A model generated the notes under the pieces. It ran no database searches. It was given only the letters and a program-made list of their open reading frames with translations, and had not been told where the DNA came from. The position numbers were made by a program, and so were the translations under genes. From Bolinopsis microptera (taxonomy: Eukaryota > Ctenophora > Tentaculata > Lobata > Bolinopsidae), in the NCBI RefSeq assembly GCF_026151205.1, contig NC_087080.1, positions 1,420,879 to 1,484,878 on the forward strand: a DNA stretch of 64,000 bases. The letters are read 5' to 3'. Shown piece after piece: positions 12,901 through 19,637 of this stretch; position 1 is the stretch's first letter, and each line of letters begins with the position of its first letter.

Positions 12901-15900
12901 GTTCTAATCGGAAGTATCAGAGCTACTTCTGCTGTTGAGTTATGTCCAATTGAAAGGTAAGGTACTAGATCTAGAGAAGTAATTTTAGGGCTTATGAAAT
13001 AATTTGTACCGGTATGTTGTCGAGCTGAACATCCTGCACCCTTTGAAAATCCTCCATTTGCTTCAATTTTTAAATGTCGAGCTGGAGGCCAGTCTTATGA
13101 GGTCTAATCGGACATATCAGAGTTACTTCAGCTATTGAGTTATGTCCAATTAAAGGGTAAGACTGGATCTGGAGGAGTTGTTTTAGGGCTTACGAAATAA
13201 TTTCTACCGGTATTGTGTCGATCTGAACACAGAAATTCCTAAACTCTTTGAATATCCCCCATTTGCTTGAATTTCAAAAATGGCGAGATTGATGCCAGTC
13301 TTATAGGTTCTTATCAGATGTATCAGAGCTACTTAAGCTATTTAATTATATCCAATCGAAATTTAAAGGGTAAGACTGGATCTGGAGGAGTAATTTAAAA
13401 AGATTTTTCAAATCGGTCGGTGGTAAGTGGTTTAATTTACTAATTGATCATTTTGTGACGCAAATGTGATTCTAAAGTGTCTCACTTACTTTCTCCCATT
13501 CTCGTTCTCTCTCCCCTCATAACAGATTTGCAATATGATTAGGTAATTTGACAGTTGACCTCAAGATTACTTATCAAGTATTACTATTAGCTTATTAGAG
13601 ACGCGAAGGGCACTAAATTGCGGTGTGCTTGGACTGAGCGAGTTTGTACTTTCGCACCGTTTTAACTACGAAATTGTATTGCGTGTTTTCGAATATAATA
13701 GGCGATTTTATACCTTTGAATTTCAACTGTGATAGTGAAGTCCCGGCTGTAGGCACGGGTTATACACTAGTAATGTAATTGAACATCAGAACCAGCCTAC
13801 TGCTAATTTGTACACTTAAGCTTGAAATGACTGTCTCCAGATTGATTCTGATTAAGATAGAGCTCCTCCCCCTATCAAAAGTCCTGGCTACGCCCTTGTA
13901 AATCCGTATTTATACACGCAGTTGTTGATCATTCATGTTTCAGAAAACGGAACTGCACCCAGAGCTGTGAAAGACTTCGGTAGTGATCGCCACAAAAGAC
14001 AAATTATTGGTTAGCAATATTATGTTCTTTCACTTCCATGCTCGATCAAGTGTTATCGGCCACTGCTGTATTACTGATGTACTGATATCAATTGTTAGAT
14101 CAAAATTATTTCATAATTTGATTAGATTATTTTTATTGAAAGTATTTCAAAGCAGGTTAACAAGATTGTATGAAAATAAGTTATTTGAAACTGCCATTTA
14201 AACCGATCAAAATTTTTAAACAAGGTGATAGTGGTTTACCCATGGTAACTAGTAGCAGTGGTGTAACCATGGTAACTAGTAGCAGTGGTGTAACCATGGT
14301 AACTAGTAGCAGTGGCATAACCATGTTAACTAGTAGCAGTGGTGTAACCATGGTAACTAGTAGCAGTGGTGTAACCATGGTAACTAGTAGCAGTGGTGTA
14401 ACCATGGTAACTAGTAGCAGTGGCATAACCATGGTAACTAGTAGCAGTGGTGTAACCATGGTAACTAGTAGCAGTGGTATAAACATGGTAACTAGTAGTA
14501 GTAGTGTAACCATGGTAACTGGTAGCAGTGGTGTGACCATGTTAACTAGTAGCAGTGGTGTAACCATGGTAACTATTAGCAGTGGTGTTACCATGGTAAC
14601 TAGTAGCAGTGGTGTAACCATGGTAACTAGTATAAGCAGTGGTGTAACCATAGTAACTAGTAGCAGTGGTGTAACCATGGTAACTAGTAGCAGTGGTGTA
14701 ACCATGTTAACTACTGATAGTGGTTTGTTTGAATTTCCCCCTACGCACCGACATTATATGAGAACAAATTAGTCACAATGATTAAATGAGTTATACGTAA
14801 ATACATATTATATTGACAATATAAACAATACAAATAGTACTAAGTGTACAATACTTCACTCTATCAGGAGGTAAGATAAAGTGGAGATCTGACGGTAGAT
14901 GTGGTAGAAGGTATCGCATCCCTGATAACAGTCCTGCTGAGTGTGACCCTGATGGGGAGAACCCGTGTTGTAGTGACAGGTGGGGTGGTATGTGTGGTAA
15001 CACGTCCGAGGACTGCTCTTGTTTTGACTGTGTAGACTACAGTGTTATATATAGGGACTGGAGAGAATCAGGAGGTAAGATAAAGTGGAGGTATGACGGT
15101 TACTGTGGTAGAAGGTTTCGCCTCCCTGATAACAGTCCTGGTGAGTGTGACCCTGATGGGGAGAACCCGTGTTGTAGCAGGCGGGGAGAGTGTGGTAACA
15201 CGGCTGAGTACTGCTCTTGTTCTAACTGTGTAAACTACAGTATAGTAAGCGAACTGAGAAAATCAGGAGAAAATTGTACAGTAGCAACATTAGGCGGGTT
15301 TCTGAAAAATGTGTGTTTCAATGAAGAGAAAAAACGATACAACTTCAAGTGTACCCACTCTGATGTGTACTTTGGACATGGTATGAAAGATAATCAGCTT
15401 GGCAGTGTTACTTCAGTGTGTGAAAACGATTCCCACGTGTATCAGGCATGTGGGTTCAACACAGAAATAACAAACACAGATGTGCTGTGTGGAGGCTTGT
15501 TTTGCAATAACAATTACATCAGATGTGTTAAGAACTGTAGTGTAGATAATGATTGTTCTGTAAAGCATGACCCACAACAGTACACTGGAACTAATCTCTG
15601 TAATGATAAATGTGACGACGCTTTCTTTTGTACAGATGAAAGTGATTGTAACGGGTATAAATACGGAGTTAACTGCACATATCGTGGGAGGAAGGATGAT
15701 TATGTTCCTGTAAAGTGGATATGTGACGGAGGCAGGTCCTGTGATAAAGGAGAGGATGAACAGGACTGTAAAGTAACTGGAACGACCCCACACACGTGTA
15801 CAATTTACAGATATAAAATGTTGTATAACCGGATTAGAACAGTACCTATATTTGACTATACTAGGTGCTCCGTATTTGATATAAAGAAGGAAATCTATCC

Positions 15901-18421
15901 ATACTGTCTGAACTATCTAGATCAGACTAACTGTTCTGATATAGAGCGAGTAGTGGGGTATTGTGATATTGATGGGTATAACTCGAGTGTTTCTAAGTAC
16001 ATATTGTGTTATAAAAATGATGAGAAGACTAGTTTACCAGTAAAGTTATGTGACGATGACTTTCAAAACAACTGTATATCACCGTCTACTTCAACTGATT
16101 GTAGAGTACACAAACACAGGATGTGTGACGGAGTGTGGGATTGTACTGATAGAAGTGACGAACTTAATGATTTATGTGAATACATGACGAAGGAATTTCA
16201 ATGTGTCCGTAGGTTTAACTTAAAAATAAATATGTCCGGAATACCAGTTTCTTGGATAATGGACAATCAGGTGGATTGTATGGACGGGTTAGATGAACAG
16301 GCTGAGGATTTGAACTTCTGTGACAATCAAACTGACGAAACCTATCGTTTTAAAGAAAGTGACGAAACTTGCGATAACGTCTATCTGTGTCCAAAAGGTG
16401 ATAAATCATACGTTCAATTCGAACAACTCTGTGATGGAGTGGAGACGTGTGGTGACGGTGCAGAGAATGGGGTTTGTAGGATCGCTAGAGATTTCCCAAC
16501 GATCAATAAGACTGCTCTTTATCACGGAGGATTGCGAAATGTAAGCATTGACTCCAACTGTGAAGTAAAAGAATTCATACGACCCTGGATTGATGTATTC
16601 GGAATAAAGTCAGAGTTAATCGTTCCGACCTCTAAGGTTAATTGCAGCAATTTATTTGGTGAATATTACCTGTTTCTCAGTTGCATGGATCTATGTTCAG
16701 ATGCCCCATGTCCTCTAAATAAAAACAGAACATTGTTGTACAATTCATGTCCTGGACAATATCCTGACCGAGTATATACTCTTGCTAACAACTCTTTTCT
16801 AACGTTTGTTGACAAATCAAATCAAGACCTATTTCACCAGGACTATTTCCAATGCAATAATAGTAGATGTATTGAATACAATCAAGTGTGTGATCTTGTA
16901 AATGATTGCGGGGACATGAGTGACGAAGCAAACTGTTCAAATAACATGATCTGCGAAGACACTTTAAACTCAACTAATCATCAATTCATTTCCTTATCAC
17001 AGAGATGTGATGGTATGTATGATTGCTTTGACCTTTCAGACGAATGCAATGATGCTTGTAGGAAAAGAATACTTAAAAACTGGATACTGCAAGTATTGTG
17101 CTGGGTCATGGGTGTGCTAGCATTGATCTTCAACTCGTACACCGTATTCTGTGGGCTGAAAACTCTTCAGGATAGTGGGACTAGAAGTATGTTAACTAAT
17201 AAGGCAATGGTCAGTCTTATCGGATCAGGGGATCTATTTATTGGATTATACTTAATTATGTTGTCTTTCTATGATAGTTTTGTATATGGGAACGGGTTTT
17301 GCAGACATCAAGCCGATTGGTACACCGGAACAGCATGCTCCATATTAGGGGTCATCAGCACAGTTGGATCACAAGTGTCCCTTTTTGCAATGGCATCCTT
17401 GAGTATCATAAGAATGCACAAGCTCACTTTCAAGAAAATGAGTATTCCATGCCCTGTTAACAGAAATTCCGTCATCAAGGTTGGTTTCTTGGTAACGGGT
17501 ATTATCACTGCTTCACTAGCTATAGCTGTTACACCATTAATGCCTTCATTAGAGGAATATTTTGTACAAGGAATGTACTATGACCCCGCCTACAAAGTGT
17601 TCATTGGCTTCCCCAACAAAGAGAAACATGTTAAAGTTCTTCAAGCACATTACAATACCACTAACAGTAACATCACTATGGATTTAACCTGGAAACAAAT
17701 CAGTGATAAGGTGGACGGTATGTTCACTCAGCAACATGGACTTTTGAGTAGACGTCCAGTTCACTTTTATGGTAACGACGGTGTTTGCTTATTCAAGTAC
17801 TTTGTTCGAAGTGACGATGCAAGAAGAATCAGACAAACGATACAAAATATAGCAGACATAACTGATCAAAAAGGAGATCCAGTAGTTTGGCTTATGCTTG
17901 GTGTGAACTTAGTCTGCTTCATCATCATTTCTGTTTGCTACATAGTTATTTATATCCAGACAAGGATTTCTTCACGGAGATCAGGACAGCGTCATAACCC
18001 AGAAAGAGTTAGGGAAAATAGGTCTATACAGAATAAAATTACTCTTATTGTTGCGACTGATTTCCTTTGCTGGGTACCATTCATTGTTATAAGCGGTATG
18101 CATAATCTTGAATTTTTCGATGCTACTGAATGGTATGTGACGTATGCGATGATAGCTCTTCCACTTAACTCTGTTATCAACCCGCTGATATACGAAAAAA
18201 CATTAGCAGAGTTCCTAGGCAGAAAGTTGGGGGAGGTAAAAAGACTTATCAGGTTAAGTATCTCTGCAGTTATGTCTTCCGTTGCAAGATTCATTCAGTC
18301 AAGGAGTGAAGACATACAGAGCGGGAACAATGATCTAGATGTCATACAGATGGAACATATAAGAGTACAAGAGGATCGGGAACTTTCAAATCAAGTATTA
18401 GCTGAGACAGAAAATCGGTGA
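839..18421 (+). CDS. Spliced LDLa/hevein-like ectodomain class A GPCR, copy A (model of 8 exons)
   Basis: Proposed exons are 839-911, 1091-1141, 4862-4939, 5433-5516, 5735-5812, 13944-14009, 14225-14722 and 14868-18421. Each internal junction has AG before and GT after the exon, every intron is phase 1, and the lengths sum to 4482 nt, exactly 1494 codons including the stop. The predicted protein of about 1493 residues has a signal peptide, short Gly/Ser/Thr segments, an RHKR furin-type site, a Ser/Thr repeat stalk, two hevein-like Cys-rich modules, several LDLa modules and a 7TM domain. It should be a plasma-membrane receptor; the ligand is unknown. The Gypsy element at 7393-12348 lies in the intron before exon 6. 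Splicing is inferred from consensus sites, reading-frame continuity and conservation in copy B; there is no transcript evidence. Exons 3-5 could be alternatively used. Confidence 0.72.
1091..1141 (+). CDS. Exon 2 (copy A), 51 bp, phase 1-1
   Basis: A pyrimidine-rich acceptor (ttcttttccag) precedes it and a gttag donor follows. It encodes a short hydrophilic segment (GKSGKENVYDIDSEQRT). Copy B keeps it at 43014-43064 with a two-residue change in the middle. The length is a multiple of three, so it can be skipped without a frame change. Confidence 0.65.
1265..2160. repeat. About four copies of a 200-bp interspersed repeat
   Basis: The phrase gactggatctggaggagtaat recurs at about 1299, 1501, 1695 and 1903, that is every 194-208 bp. 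Each unit also carries tacgaaataatttct, tattttgtcgagct and ttgaacatcctcaatttgctt. The same family occurs at 5925-6910 (reversed), 12360-13400, 43185-43640 and 50600-51110, always inside introns of the receptor copies. No protein is encoded; the small reverse ORF at 1933-2160 is incidental. Confidence 0.8.
2303..3182. mobile_element. Degenerate pogo/Tigger-like DNA transposon with TA target duplication
   Basis: The ends are inverted repeats of about 38 bp beginning CCTTATCGGACCTTATTTGG, matching at about 36 of 38 positions. TA flanks both sides (2301-2302 and 3183-3184). Copy B at about 43790 has the same flanks without the element, a clean empty site. The interior holds broken transposase coding sequence. 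Tc1/mariner/pogo elements use TA targets, which fits. The extra gtccgttca motifs inside each end may be sub-terminal binding sites. Confidence 0.8.
2521..2945 (+). pseudogene. Transposase remnant (pogo/Jerky-type DDE)
   Basis: At 2521 the frame reads GLPEAQKTLLVYDVFKGH, like the second-aspartate block of DDE transposases of the pogo/Tigger/Jerky group. After frame breaks, 2781-2945 reads 54 codons to a stop, beginning PKIKPLHAEWLVKV and ending in acidic residues, as in the C-termini of these enzymes. The N-terminal DNA-binding region and the rest of the core are missing, so it is inactive. Confidence 0.6.
3420..4200 (-). pseudogene. Non-LTR reverse-transcriptase fragment
   Basis: An open stretch of 181 codons (4125 down to 3580) contains the start of a LINE reverse transcriptase: a KSAGIDEI block, an altered PKKGD..NRGITL block, QCGFRKNRSCIDQI, and the first catalytic aspartate in VDFKAAFDSIDR. 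After a frame change the next block is recognisable (GSGQGDIQGPPLFN) at about 3540-3490, then it decays. The YADD region and endonuclease are absent. It lies in the intron between exons 2 and 3 of copy A and is missing from copy B. Confidence 0.8.
4385..4510 (+). pseudogene. Possible C-terminal LINE fragment
   Basis: The frame around 4400-4508 reads TRKHRVTRFSLRFSSIKNPL followed by IFNSLPASC and stops. This resembles the end of many CR1-like ORF2 proteins (a basic stretch, then an aromatic residue and N-x-LP). It is too short to be sure. Confidence 0.35.
4511..4861. other. Intron sequence, no gene seen
   Basis: AT-rich sequence with several CACGTG-like and cacgtg/gcagtcacg motifs between 4590 and 4720. 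No coding potential or repeat boundary is evident before exon 3. Confidence 0.4.
4862..4939 (+). CDS. Exon 3 (copy A), 78 bp, phase 1-1
   Basis: The acceptor is ttttgttcaag and the donor gttag. It encodes a 26-residue segment starting GGTVGKVPVTIK and ending TSSGPSPGS. It is a near-duplicate of exon 5 and related to exon 4. Together they form a small array of duplicated intron-plus-exon units, with exon starts at 4862, 5433 and 5735. Confidence 0.6.
5433..5516 (+). CDS. Exon 4 (copy A), 84 bp, phase 1-1
   Basis: The acceptor is tcgttccag and the donor gtaag. It encodes 28 residues beginning GSTVGRKHGMVRREQQ and ending in a Ser/Thr run. Copy B has two exons of this type (50080-50163 and 50467-50550). 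It has the same frame and the TSSGPS tail of exons 3 and 5. Confidence 0.62.
5735..5812 (+). CDS. Exon 5 (copy A), 78 bp, phase 1-1
   Basis: The acceptor is ttgttcaag and the donor gttag. It encodes GGTVGKEPVTIKSEQQ and then the TSSGPSPGS tail, so it is almost identical to exon 3. I do not find this subtype in copy B. Confidence 0.6.
5925..6910. repeat. Five or six copies of the 200-bp interspersed repeat, reversed
   Basis: These are reverse complements of the repeat at 1265-2160; the phrase ccctaaaattactcctccagat recurs from about 5933 to 6900. Units at about 6250-6470 and 6470-6690 are nearly identical to each other, showing local tandem amplification. They lie in the intron between exons 5 and 6. 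Confidence 0.8.
6911..7392. other. Intron sequence left of the Gypsy insertion
   Basis: No gene is supported. There is a GC-rich patch with gcgcgcgcg at about 7075 and two tandem copies of ttaccggagtatag at about 7363-7392. The last five bases (atagc, 7388-7392) are the left target duplication of the Gypsy element. Confidence 0.5.
7393..7529 (-). repeat. 3' LTR of the Gypsy element
   Basis: 137 bp, TG...CA ends. It lacks a 6-bp segment (gtcact-type) present in the other LTR and is otherwise identical. Confidence 0.93.
7530..7540 (-). other. Polypurine tract
   Basis: On the minus strand AAAGAGGGAGA directly abuts the 3' LTR, the expected place for the plus-strand primer of an LTR retrotransposon. 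Confidence 0.8.
7863..12206 (-). CDS. Gag-Pol polyprotein of the Gypsy element (1447 aa)
   Basis: Domains in order: Gag (about residues 1-230); two Cys/His zinc-knuckle-like motifs (about 237-272, the second a clear CX2CX4HX4C); aspartic protease with DTGA (about 347-350); reverse transcriptase (about 510-740) with the LPFGL block and a catalytic I-F-D-D at about 673-676; RNase H starting at about 820 (HTDACQAGLGA); integrase with an HHCC finger at about 1040-1078 and a DDE core (Asp in VGADIV, Asp in SDREPIY, Glu in NGQIERA); and a basic C-terminal tail. Gag and Pol share one frame. The usual Tyr of YxDD appears to be Ile. The ATG uses the last LTR base plus the first two bases of the primer-binding site, so the true start could be further in. 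Confidence 0.95.
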   Translation of the reverse strand: MVSEVRGFFECTQYENDQPFDQWVEEFEDSMLANFGEIDDRRKKAILMQLCGGAVKKFVSSLSNEAKASYKLIKVEIINKFRHTANETVERHIFNTMDQEEEETIEAFQMRLRMQAKKCNYTIPPREIEIDLEGGEKKKIKLEAEDISESLIRDRIVVGVSNRATKTRLLREHNLTLETAVKIVKTQEMADKRIQTLLATTNASVNAIERKRPRPQNEPSKPQVNKRYKPQNSQGKCGYCGNQHQFGNPEHCPAYRRTCSKCGMKNHFAKVCRSKRKIDMIHQDFCDPSEEDLDAVMNEDDKDDSIYTSELNIGAISVSQRAVEEIKCREWTEQILLNGRKTLCKIDTGAECNVISSVVLKSIVSNPKIRDTSIRLKAYGGTGITSLGTILLNCEINGNKHRAEFHVVPFLARSILGLESLIRLNLINPFASVPPTTTSSSNPVHTNPTTPHHRPSHQFQVDILSGRQSLREKKEATPKTKSQHEDKIRDLMKDHEDVFKEDTIGCLSNVKSKIKLKDGAQPVQHAARKLAFSIHTEVQEELERMLKLGVITKVDEPTDWVNSMVVVKQPEKLRICLDPTDLNRWVMREHHHLPTPEETLSKITNARCFSKLDLKSGYWQLPLEEKSSKLTTFNTPFGRYRYLRLPFGLNSANEIFQKRMTEKFEGFPGVLIIFDDILVFSNTFEEHTARLGAVLERCSQVGIRLNKKKCKFLCDEVKYIGHIITPEGLKPDPEKIVAITQMPAPADKKGIQRFLGMVTYLARYIPNLSEKTHHLRTMLHKDKVFCWNFEQQKAFDDLKKDLTDDTALAHYDVTKPVEIHTDACQAGLGACLLQQGKPVAYASRSLTETEKRYANIEKELLSVVFGLERFNQYVYGKHVQVYTDHKPLTPISMKPIHANPARCQRLLLRLQKYDYKLSYKPGKDHVIPDTLSRATVPISTHDTVLERECDLNVHMIVETVKSSMQMKHKLKIETARDPCLAKITEYITNGWPDDTRQCDPNVTPYWSMKDQLSVFDDLVLFDDRIVIPKVLQNNILRKLHDTHQGRVRCKALARKGVYWRNINSDIDNMVDKCTECLSTRKLPMKVELKSHSVPLRPFEKVGADIVTVMGRKYQVVIDYFTKWIEVSELSRNPTSDQLISHFKSIFARFGIPDIAFSDREPIYASVVMRKLCEKYDIDKCFSSARYSQSNGQIERAIGHVKNIITRCKGNLDNVNMCLLDYRATPLSPQLGSPHNLLMGRDVKTNLPYLQSSLVTERDCKNRKLLLDRQAASAQYYNRNATKSFDMCNPGDIVIYKDGKSDKTWRQAKVVSVDRKFRSYTLLNSVGNVITRNRSMVIQDKTGRGFSASHDKFFDTLQTPSPLEVPKSCDPRLIPKPILAPKAQTETPKPNPCSTPAKLKKTITVPVTKSNMPPAIAKEYKLRLYAERHNTQPVTLRRSERLAGKAAK
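12194..12205 (-). other. Primer-binding site
   Basis: TGGTGTCAGAAG on the minus strand immediately follows the 5' LTR. TGG complements the CCA end of a tRNA. I have not assigned the tRNA. Confidence 0.75.
12206..12348 (-). repeat. 5' LTR of the Gypsy element
   Basis: 143 bp, TG...CA ends. It contains AT-rich stretches (aatatatatc) and is followed on the plus side by the target duplication atagc. Confidence 0.93.
12354..13410. repeat. 200-bp interspersed repeat units flanking unique sequence
   Basis: A partial unit at 12360-12420 is followed by unique sequence (12420-12870) and then about three full units (12880-13400) in the same orientation as those at 1265-2160. The unique part contains gcatgcggagggtaa twice (about 12660 and 12738). 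Units from 12880 match the copy B block at 50600-51110. Confidence 0.75.
13411..13943. other. Intron, homologous in part to copy B
   Basis: No gene is present. 13411-13650 and 13820-13943 match copy B (51115-51370 and 51940-52066). The middle is replaced in copy B by a TTAA-family fold-back fragment. Confidence 0.6.
13944..14009 (+). CDS. Exon 6 (copy A) with furin-type site
   Basis: The acceptor is catgtttcag and the donor gttag; 66 bp, phase 1-1. It encodes a 22-residue segment ending DRHKRQII. R-H-K-R matches the furin consensus R-X-K/R-R, placed just before the Ser/Thr repeat stalk. Copy B is identical in protein at 52067-52132. Confidence 0.65.
14225..14722 (+). CDS. Exon 7 (copy A): Ser/Thr repeat stalk
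   Basis: The acceptor is ttaaacaag; the chosen donor is the gtttg after GATAGTG at 14722, which keeps phase 1 and is present in copy B. It encodes 166 residues: GDSGLP, then 18 copies of a nine-residue unit MVTSSSGVT (with I, L or N variants and one 3-bp insertion), ending in TTDSG. Dense Ser and Thr suggest an O-glycosylated, mucin-like spacer. Each repeat also carries a possible donor (agtg|gtgta), so the used splice site could vary. Confidence 0.6.
14245..14720. repeat. 27-bp minisatellite, 18 units
   Basis: The unit is about atggtaactagtagcagtgg plus tgtaacc. The matching array in copy B has 8 units (54905-55105), so the copy number varies. Both strands stay open because the unit is a multiple of three without stops; the reverse ORF is a shadow. 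Confidence 0.93.
14868..18421 (+). CDS. Exon 8 (copy A): hevein-like modules, LDLa modules and 7TM receptor
   Basis: The frame is open from the acceptor ctctatcag to the TGA at 18421; a Met at 14990 is internal, because the first hevein-like module starts before it. Two modules of about 65 residues (310-440 of the spliced model) share W-R-x-D-G-x-CG, AECDPDGENPCC and CGNT..CSC..CVDY, resembling hevein/chitin-binding type 1 folds. A Cys-rich stretch and several LDLa modules with C-D-G-x-x-D-C-x-D-x-S-D-E cores follow (about 553-1040; the last two at about 16850-17058 are clearest). The 7TM part (about 1041-1430) has L-I-G-S-G-D in TM2, IIRM in place of DRY after TM3, CWVPF in TM6 and NPLIY in TM7. 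LDLa-bearing class A receptors include relaxin-type and mollusc GRL101 receptors; no leucine-rich repeats are seen here. Confidence 0.93.
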
Positions 18422-18479
18422 AGTGTTTACTCTATGATAATTGATACTGTAACTCGTAGTCGTACATGTTAGAAGATAG

Positions 18480-18660
18480 AAGATCAATCCCGGCATGCGC
18501 AGGGATTGAATTTCAATTTTTCCCGCGACGTGCGGCCGGAAAAATTGATAATAATTTCGAGAGCGAAGCACGAGGGATTATTGTGAAAATAACCCCGATG
18601 TGCTTTGCCTTCAGCGCGAGGGGTTATTTTAATATAACTGAAGCGTGCCGGTGTTATGTG
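18480..18660. repeat. Run of consecutive hairpins, 3' of receptor A
   Basis: At least four short inverted repeats follow each other: TCAATCCC/GGGATTGA, TCAATTTTTCC/GGAAAAATTGA, AATAATTTC/GGGATTATT (two mismatches, G-T type) and AATAACCCC/GGGGTTATT. Stems are AT-rich with a CCC/GGG base. Loops are GC-rich and share gcg-ag type cores. It is repeated at 58945-59130 in copy B. Confidence 0.75.
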
Positions 18661-19291
18661 TTATAAACCCCTCCGGATTAGTGCTAGGATCAACAAATTT
18701 GACATTTTACTCTTAATTCTAGCTATATGAGATCAGTATGGAAAATATGAAATGGAATTGGGGAGTATATTATACTACTAAATATATAAAACTAAGGTAT
18801 ACTACGACATTTGAAATTGGCGTTCTATTTAAACATTATTCCTCAGTCAGAACGTTGAATGAATATCGATAAGGGGCGTCGAGTTAAGCCTGGCAAGCGA
18901 TAAAAGGTGGAGCTAATAATGATATCGTTTCATGAAGTTCATCAAAGTAGACGACTATAATACATGGCTTATATCAAACAGGGCAATTTTGCTACGACAA
19001 AATTAACCGGACAAATGTAACCGTCGAGACAAATTCTGGAACTGGTCCAAGTAATGTAAGAGTACAAGTAATTATGTAAGCAGTGTGCTGGAATTTTGCC
19101 AGCGCCTGCAATTAAACCGATACGTAGATCAAGTGTATTTATAGTTCTTACGTTAAGCCATAGGTGATCACGAGAAATTTTTTACCAATGCGCGTCGTAG
19201 TAGTTAGTCACGTGATACACGTCATCAAAACTCACAGCGGGAGCCGGGACAATCATAATCGAATCTTATTCTAACCTGGAGGGGTTTATAA
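18661..19291. mobile_element. Candidate MITE with 21-bp inverted ends
   Basis: The left end TTATAAACCCCTCCGGATTAG and the right end (reverse complement TTATAAACCCCTCCAGGTTAG) match at 19 of 21 bases. The 631-bp interior has no ORF. It is present at the same place in copy B (59131-59756), so it predates the duplication. The family is not assigned. Confidence 0.55.
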
Positions 19292-19637
19292 TATTATCAT
19301 CTGCTATGTTTTATTCTATAATGGGGCTCTGAATTATGATTTATTCATTTTTGAAGAGTTGTACCTTTCATCATGACAGAATGCCAATTAAACTGGTATC
19401 AAGACTGCTTTACAATCCTAAAGGCAACTTTAACTGTGCTCAGCTATGTTTTTTGAAATAAGCTCCATTTTGATAGTTTCAACAATATCTAATCTTGTGT
19501 GAGTTTTTGACTTTTAATAGATAATAATCATTATATATATTTGTAGGTAAACATTTGCTGGTACATCAGGCCGGTCCCTGACCAACTTATTAAACTGATA
19601 TCAAGACTAAATACTAATGCTCTAATGATGAGTTAAA
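19292..19637. other. 3' flank shared by both copies
   Basis: AT-rich, no gene seen. Nearly identical to 59757-60103. Confidence 0.5.

Noticed and set aside
14181..14705. Long minus-strand ORF opposite the 27-bp array
   Set aside because: It exists only because the repeat unit is a multiple of three with no stops on either strand; the plus frame is linked to splice sites and to the receptor.
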